Assembly (NCBI GenBank): GCA_046295655.1
Contig: JBKBMT010000076.1
Span: 1-11,395, forward strand
Source: JBKBMT01 sp046295655
Lineage (GTDB): Bacteria > Pseudomonadota > Alphaproteobacteria > Rhodobacterales > Rhodobacteraceae
Reading direction: 5' to 3'
Length of the DNA stretch: 11,395 nt
Positions 7,456 through 11,395 of the stretch are shown here, piece after piece. A model generated the notes under the pieces. That model was not told the origin of the DNA, made no database searches, and worked only from the letters and a program-made list of their open reading frames with translations. The first letter of the stretch is position 1; every line of letters starts with the position of its first letter. Position numbers and translations under genes: made by a program.

Positions 7456-8390
7456 ACGTCCCTCTGCGTGCCGCGGCGCGTGCCGGGCGCTGGCTTCTGG
7501 TTGCGGGGCTGGCTGCCGGCATCGCCCTGCCCGACATCGCCGCGGCGATGAAACCCTGGTTGCCGGAACTCGTCGGGTTCCTGCTGTTCCTGGCCGCGCT
7601 GCGCATCGGTCCCCGCGCCGCCCTCGGAGCCTTGTCGGACCTGCGGGCGGTGGTCGGGGTGGCGCTGATCTATCAGCTTGTGCTGCCGGTGGCGACCCTG
7701 ACGGCTGCGCTTGCGGCGGGGATCGCGCACCTGCCGCTGGCGACGGCGCTGGTGCTGATGCTGTCGGCGCCCTCGATTTCGGGCAGCCCGAACCTGACCG
7801 TGCTGACCGGCAATGACCCCACCCCGGCGCTGCGCATCCTGATCCTCGGCACCGCGATCCTGCCGCTGACGGTGCTGCCGGTCCTGTGGCTGTCGCCGGC
7901 GCTGGGAACTCCGGCCGAGGTTCTGGGCGCCGCGGCGCGGCTGCTTCTGGTGATCGCGCTGGCTGCGGCGGCGGGTTTCGCGCTGCGGTCGGTCGTGATG
8001 CCCGCGCCCTCGCGCGCCGGGATCGAGGCCATCGACGGACTGTCGGCAGTCGCGATGGCGGTGATCGTCGTCGGACTCATGGCAGCGGTTCGCCCGGCCC
8101 TGGAACAGCAGCCGGACCGGTTCCTGCTGTGGCTGTCGATTGCCTTCGCGGCGAACTTCGGGCTTCAGATCGCTGCCGCCGCGATCCTGCGGCGCAGTCC
8201 GCTTGCGGCCCAACGCGTGCCGCTGGCCATCGTCGCAGGCAACCGCAACATCGCACTGTTCCTCGCCGCCCTGCCCGCCACGGTTACCGACCCCATCCTG
8301 CTGTTCATCGGCTGCTATCAGTTCCCGATGTATCTCACCCCGATCCTTCTGCGCCGCCTGTTCCGCGCCCCAGACCCGGAGAGCCCATGA
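7443..8390 (+). CDS. BASS/SBF-like (bile acid:sodium symporter fold) membrane transporter
   Basis: A 315-residue protein with about ten hydrophobic segments. Two features point to the sodium/bile-acid symporter superfamily, which also holds arsenite and organic-acid carriers. The first is a broken helix with SGSPNLTVLTGND (113-125), resembling the SNxxTxLAxGD crossover. The second, in the other half, is VAGNRNIALFLAALP (264-278), resembling the GxRNxxLA crossover. In that fold the two broken helices cross at the ion and substrate site. It probably moves an organic anion, direction unknown. The N-terminus MGGLNVPLRAAARAGR is basic and not a cleavable signal. The ATG at 7443 lies inside the end of the TSUP gene (13-base overlap), and its stop overlaps the next ATG as ATGA. 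A distant auxin-efflux-type carrier is the alternative. Confidence 0.68.
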   Translation: MGGLNVPLRAAARAGRWLLVAGLAAGIALPDIAAAMKPWLPELVGFLLFLAALRIGPRAALGALSDLRAVVGVALIYQLVLPVATLTAALAAGIAHLPLATALVLMLSAPSISGSPNLTVLTGNDPTPALRILILGTAILPLTVLPVLWLSPALGTPAEVLGAAARLLLVIALAAAAGFALRSVVMPAPSRAGIEAIDGLSAVAMAVIVVGLMAAVRPALEQQPDRFLLWLSIAFAANFGLQIAAAAILRRSPLAAQRVPLAIVAGNRNIALFLAALPATVTDPILLFIGCYQFPMYLTPILLRRLFRAPDPESP

Positions 8391-9154
8391 CCGACACGAT
8401 CCTGACCGAGACCCGCGGCCGTGTGCGGCTGATCACCCTGAACCGGCCCGAGAAACTGAACGCCTGGAACCGGCCGATGCGCCAGGCCCTCGTCGCCGCG
8501 CTGCGGGCCGCCGATGCCGATGGGGCGATCGGCGCGCTCGTCGTTACCGGCACGGGGGAGCGTGCCTTCGGGGCCGGACAGGACCTTGCCGAGGCGCGCC
8601 GGTTCGACGTCGCGCGGGCGGCCGAGTGGATCGGCGAATGGGAAGAGCTTTACGGCGCCCTTCGCGCGGTCGAGAAACCGGTAATCGCCGCGCTGAACGG
8701 CGTCGCGGCCGGATCGGCCTTCCAGTTCGCGCTGCTCTGCGACCTGCGGGTGGCGCATGACGGGGTCACGATGGGCCAGCCCGAGATCAACGCGGGCATC
8801 CCCTCGACCACCGGCCCATGGGCGATGATGGACAAGATCGGCCTTGCCCATACCATCGATCTCACGCTTACCGGGCGGATGCTGGATGCGACCGAATGCT
8901 GGCGGCTCGGTCTGATCTCGCGGCTGGTGGCACGCACGGCGGTGCTGGAGACGGCGCTGGCACTGGCCGCCGACCTTGCCGAAAAGCCGCCGGTCGCGAT
9001 GCGGCTGAACAAGCGGCGGTTCCGCGAGATCACCGAGCCGGCCTTCCGCGATGCGCTGGCGGCCGGGATCCGTTCCCAGACCGAAGCCTATGGCACCGGC
9101 GAGCCGCAGCGGATGATGGAGCGGTTCCTTGCTGCGCGCGGCGGCCATGGGTGA
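8387..9154 (+). CDS. Enoyl-CoA hydratase/isomerase (crotonase) family protein with atypical active site
   Basis: A 255-residue crotonase-fold protein of normal length. The CoA-binding and oxyanion-hole segments are recognisable: AFGAGQDLAEA (60-70) and NGVAAGSAFQFALLCD (104-119). Aligned by eye to mitochondrial enoyl-CoA hydratase, the second catalytic glutamate is kept (E133 in GQPEI), but the first (in GGGCELA) is Q113 in GSAFQFA, and GAGG after the second Glu is STTG. Two-Glu members hydrate enoyl-CoA; single-acid members include isomerases, dehalogenases and hydrolases. Plain hydratase activity is therefore doubtful, and an isomerase, lyase or hydrolase acting on a CoA ester is equally possible. 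GGAGAG at 8378-8383 precedes the ATG, which overlaps the SBF-like stop by 4 bases. The following CoA ligase probably supplies its substrate (inference). Confidence 0.85.
   Translation: MTDTILTETRGRVRLITLNRPEKLNAWNRPMRQALVAALRAADADGAIGALVVTGTGERAFGAGQDLAEARRFDVARAAEWIGEWEELYGALRAVEKPVIAALNGVAAGSAFQFALLCDLRVAHDGVTMGQPEINAGIPSTTGPWAMMDKIGLAHTIDLTLTGRMLDATECWRLGLISRLVARTAVLETALALAADLAEKPPVAMRLNKRRFREITEPAFRDALAAGIRSQTEAYGTGEPQRMMERFLAARGGHG
9118..9121 (+). promoter_or_regulatory. Possible ribosome binding site bearing on the acyl-CoA ligase start
   Basis: GGAG lies 7 bases before an in-frame TTG at 9129, ideal spacing, whereas ATG 9147 has no purine-rich site at normal distance. The TTG start would add six residues (MLRAAA) and widen the overlap with the crotonase gene to 26 bases. 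ATG is kept as the call because TTG starts are rare and coupling can replace a ribosome binding site, but the choice is open. Confidence 0.3.
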
Positions 9155-10658
9155 CGACGGCGGGTTCCTCGGTGCCTTTGCCCGGATTGCCCGGGACGAT
9201 CCCGCGCGGGTCTGGGGCAGTTTCGACGGCACCCCACTGAACTTCGGCACGCTGGCGGGACAGGCGGGTGCGGTCGCCCGATGGTTGGCCGAGCGGGGGA
9301 TCGGGCCGGGCGATCCGGTTGCGGTGATGATGGGAAATGCGCCGCAGTCGCTGGCGATGGTGCTGGGGCTTGCGGTATCCGGGGCGGTCTGGGTGCCGGT
9401 CAACCCCGCCGCCCGTGGCCCGGCGCTGGCGCATCTGCTGGCCGATTCCGGCGCCCGGCTGATCCTGTGCGATCCCGACTGCCGCGCGGCATTGACCGGA
9501 TGCGGTGCCGCCCTGCCCCCGGTCGTGACAGGTCCGGCGCCGGGCCTCTGGCCGGCGGCACCGCTGCCTTCCGCCCTGCCTGCCCCCGACCGGATTCTGG
9601 CGCTGATGTACACATCGGGCACCACCGGACCCGCCAAGGGGGTGCCGGTGACGCATCGCATGCTGCGGCTGGCGGCCGAGGGTGTGGCGCATGTCACCAC
9701 CCCCCGCGCCGGCGACATCTTCTTCCTGTGGGAGCCGATCTTCCACATCGGCGGCGCGCAGGTGCTGCCGCTGCCGGCGCTGAAGGGCATCCGCGTCGCC
9801 ATGACCGGCCGCTTCTCCGCCAGCCGCTTCTGGGCACAGGTCGAGGCGGCGGGTGCCACCCATGTGCATTACCTCGGCGGCATTCTTCAGATGCTGCTGA
9901 AGCAGCCCCCGACAGAGGTCGAGGCCCGCGCCGCCGCGGGGCTGCGCATGGTCTGGGGTGGCGGCTGCCCGGCCGGGGTGTTCGCCGCGCTTCGCGCACG
10001 GTTCCCGTTCGAGATCCGCGAATGCTACGGCATGACCGAGATGTCGTCGATCACCACCGCTGCAGACGGCAGCGAGGCCGGCGTGGTCGGCCGTGCCCTG
10101 CCCTGGTTCACCGTCACCATCCGCGACAACCGGGGCCGGCCCGTGCCTGCGGGACAGCGCGGCGAGATCACCGTGGAGACGACCGACCCCGGCGCGTTCT
10201 TCGCAGGCTACCACCGCAACCCCGCCGCCACTGCGCGCACCCTGCGCGACGGGCGTCTGCACACCGGCGATCTGGGCTCGATGACCCGGTCCGGGGTGCT
10301 GAGCTTTCACGGCCGGCTGGTCGAAAGCTTCCGGGTCCGGGGCGAGAATGTCTCGGCATGGGAGGTGGAGCATGTCGCCGCCGCCCATCCGGGCGTGGCG
10401 GCCTGCGCGGTGACCGGCGTTGCCGCCGAGGTGGGCGAGCAGGAGCTGATCCTTTTCTACCAGCCCGCCGCCGGCGCCGATCCGGGTGCCGCCGCGCTGC
10501 ACCGCTGGCTGCGCAGGCGCCTTGCGCCGCATCAGTGTCCGCGCTTCGTGCAGGTGGTGGACGGGTTCGACAGGACACCAAGCCAGCGGATCATGAAGCA
10601 TCGCCTGCCGGATACCGCGGCCGGAGCATGGGATGCCCGCGCTCAGGGAGCGGACTGA
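9147..10658 (+). CDS. AMP-dependent acyl-CoA synthetase/ligase (CaiC-like, ANL superfamily)
   Basis: A 503-residue adenylate-forming enzyme that would activate a carboxylic acid with ATP and CoA in the cytoplasm. Core motifs in order: phosphate loop MYTSGTTGPAKG (154-165), adenine/Mg motif ECYGMTEMSS (292-301), and HTGDLG (372-377), whose Asp binds ribose. The hinge reads GRLVESFRVRGENVSAWEVE (389-408); the RGENVSxxEVE part is typical of the crotonobetaine/carnitine-CoA ligase-like branch. The C-terminal A10 motif is DRTPSQRIMKHRL (475-487), with R481 where the adenylation lysine normally stands and K484 three residues on. The substrate is unknown. The start overlaps the crotonase gene by 8 bases (TTG 9129 is an alternative). 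The last 16 bases overlap the opposing minus-strand gene. As the last plus-strand gene it closes the operon. Confidence 0.88.
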   Translation: MGDDGGFLGAFARIARDDPARVWGSFDGTPLNFGTLAGQAGAVARWLAERGIGPGDPVAVMMGNAPQSLAMVLGLAVSGAVWVPVNPAARGPALAHLLADSGARLILCDPDCRAALTGCGAALPPVVTGPAPGLWPAAPLPSALPAPDRILALMYTSGTTGPAKGVPVTHRMLRLAAEGVAHVTTPRAGDIFFLWEPIFHIGGAQVLPLPALKGIRVAMTGRFSASRFWAQVEAAGATHVHYLGGILQMLLKQPPTEVEARAAAGLRMVWGGGCPAGVFAALRARFPFEIRECYGMTEMSSITTAADGSEAGVVGRALPWFTVTIRDNRGRPVPAGQRGEITVETTDPGAFFAGYHRNPAATARTLRDGRLHTGDLGSMTRSGVLSFHGRLVESFRVRGENVSAWEVEHVAAAHPGVAACAVTGVAAEVGEQELILFYQPAAGADPGAAALHRWLRRRLAPHQCPRFVQVVDGFDRTPSQRIMKHRLPDTAAGAWDARAQGAD

Positions 10659-10661
10659 GCG
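10640..10661. terminator. Symmetric hairpin spanning both convergent stop codons (possible bidirectional terminator)
   Basis: CGCTCAG (10640-10646) and CTGAGCG (10655-10661) form a perfect 7-bp inverted repeat around an 8-base loop. The left arm contains the minus-strand stop (TCA at 10643-10645) and the right arm overlaps the plus-strand stop (TGA at 10656-10658). It would form in transcripts from either side. There is no T-run on either strand, so factor-independent termination is not assured; a 3'-end-stabilising role is equally possible. Confidence 0.35.
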
Positions 10662-11395
10662 AGGATCGCCGACACCGGCGCCAGCGTGACCTGTGCGGCG
10701 CGCTGGCTGCCCAGCCAGTCCGCGATCGCCGCCAGAGTCTCGGGCCGCATCCGGCCGGCAACGATCACCTGGCCCTCCTGCTGCGCCCGGAAGGCGGCGC
10801 GGTCGAGATAGCGGCGGATGGTCGCGGCGTTCTCGCCCTCGGCGTCGAGATCGCGGAAGATCCGCGCGGCCGGCACGGATTCGCGCCGCGCGACCTGGTC
10901 GGCGGGGTTCAGCCCGCGATCCCAGGTCAGCAGCGCCAGACCGCGCGGTGCCAGACCCGGCGCCAGCGCATTGGCGGCAGCGCGGTCGAAGCCCGCGGCG
11001 GGTGCCTCCATCACCCCGATGCTTTCGGGCAGTGCCTGTCCGAGCGCCTCGAGCGCAACCTCGGCTTCGGCGGTGCCCGATCCGGGCGGCAACACCGTCG
11101 AAAGCGCCAGCACTTCCTGCCCCGCCGCCCGCCAGACCGTGGCGGTTTGCGCCGCGTCGGGGCGTGCGGGATCGACGGCGATGGTGACCGGGACATCCTC
11201 GAACGGCAGCATCGCGGCTTCGCCCGCGCCATCGATCAGGACGATCGCGAACAGCGGCAGATCCCCGGCCGCCTCGAAGGGGCGCCCGAAGCGCCGCCAG
11301 GCCGGGGCGTCGGGGTCCTGCAGACGGATCGGCGGGGCATCTGCCGCAGGCGCGGGGGGGGCGTCGGCGGGATCGTCGCCGATGCGCGGCAACCG
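10643..11395 (-). CDS. Divergent polysaccharide deacetylase family protein, YibQ-type (5' partial)
   Basis: About 250 C-terminal residues of a gene that starts beyond the right edge; the frame is open to the last base, and the TTG at 11392 is not a convincing start. An Ala/Pro-rich linker comes first, then the divergent deacetylase domain: LFAIVLIDGAG, VPVTIAVDPARPD, AAGQEVLAL, RGLALLTWDRGLN, and a tail VIVAGRMRPETLAAIADWL leading to LAPVSAIL. This matches the YibQ pattern (IDD, PVTFAVLP, AGHEVLLHLP, GHPxPETL, LVPVS). Histidines expected after the first strands are absent (LALSTVLPP in place of LHLPMEP; no NNHMGS equivalent), so metal-dependent deacetylase activity is doubtful. In many proteobacteria this gene sits near EnvC and a CtpA/S41 protease and is linked to the cell envelope. 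It is convergent with, and apparently unrelated to, the catabolic operon. Confidence 0.75.
   Translation of the reverse strand, partial: RLPRIGDDPADAPPAPAADAPPIRLQDPDAPAWRRFGRPFEAAGDLPLFAIVLIDGAGEAAMLPFEDVPVTIAVDPARPDAAQTATVWRAAGQEVLALSTVLPPGSGTAEAEVALEALGQALPESIGVMEAPAAGFDRAAANALAPGLAPRGLALLTWDRGLNPADQVARRESVPAARIFRDLDAEGENAATIRRYLDRAAFRAQQEGQVIVAGRMRPETLAAIADWLGSQRAAQVTLAPVSAILAQSAP

Noticed and set aside
9030..10601. A 523-codon minus-strand open frame opposite the acyl-CoA ligase (and similar ones at 2380-3666 and 8318-9859)
   Set aside because: The plus strand carries complete ANL, crotonase and DAO motifs over the same bases; the minus frames show none and have biased composition.

Overview
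The window is high-GC, densely packed bacterial DNA. Short overlaps and few-base gaps join ten plus-strand genes, and one gene comes in from the right on the minus strand. Protein styles suggest an alphaproteobacterium, most likely Rhodobacteraceae or a close relative: a DctP/DctQ/DctM TRAP importer, a DadA-like FAD oxidase ending in GHHHIGLTAGP, and a divergent polysaccharide deacetylase (YibQ-type). This assignment is inference from memory of these families; no marker gene is present. There is no RNA gene, insertion sequence, CRISPR array or phage gene. No stretch over 300 bases lacks a gene; the longest gap is 67 bases.

Layout. 1-1406: 5'-truncated thiamine-diphosphate (ThDP) enzyme of the acetolactate synthase/2-oxoacid decarboxylase type. 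1403-2530: enolase-superfamily enzyme of the muconate-lactonizing-enzyme (MLE) subgroup. 2530-3774: DadA-like FAD amine/amino-acid oxidoreductase. 3813-6702: complete tripartite TRAP importer (periplasmic binding protein, small and large permease), with a strong hairpin between binding protein and small permease. 6706-7455: TSUP (TauE/SafE-type) anion transporter. 7443-8390: BASS/SBF-like ten-helix transporter. 8387-9154: crotonase-fold enzyme lacking one of the two standard catalytic glutamates. 9147-10658: CaiC-like acyl-CoA ligase. 10643-11395, minus strand: YibQ-type protein, 5' end off the window, overlapping the ligase tail-to-tail by 16 bases.

How it may work together. The ten plus-strand genes look like one catabolic operon for a small carboxylate, probably amino-acid-like. 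In this inference the TRAP system imports the substrate, the MLE-subgroup enzyme epimerises or dehydrates it at the alpha carbon, the FAD enzyme oxidises the amine or D-amino acid to a 2-oxoacid or imine, and the ThDP enzyme decarboxylates or condenses the 2-oxoacid. The CoA ligase and crotonase would process a resulting acid as a CoA thioester. The TSUP and SBF-like proteins could export an end product such as sulfite or another anion. The substrate is unknown, and this combination of families matches no pathway I can name with confidence. No regulator or aldehyde dehydrogenase is inside the window; the left edge cuts the operon, so they may lie upstream.
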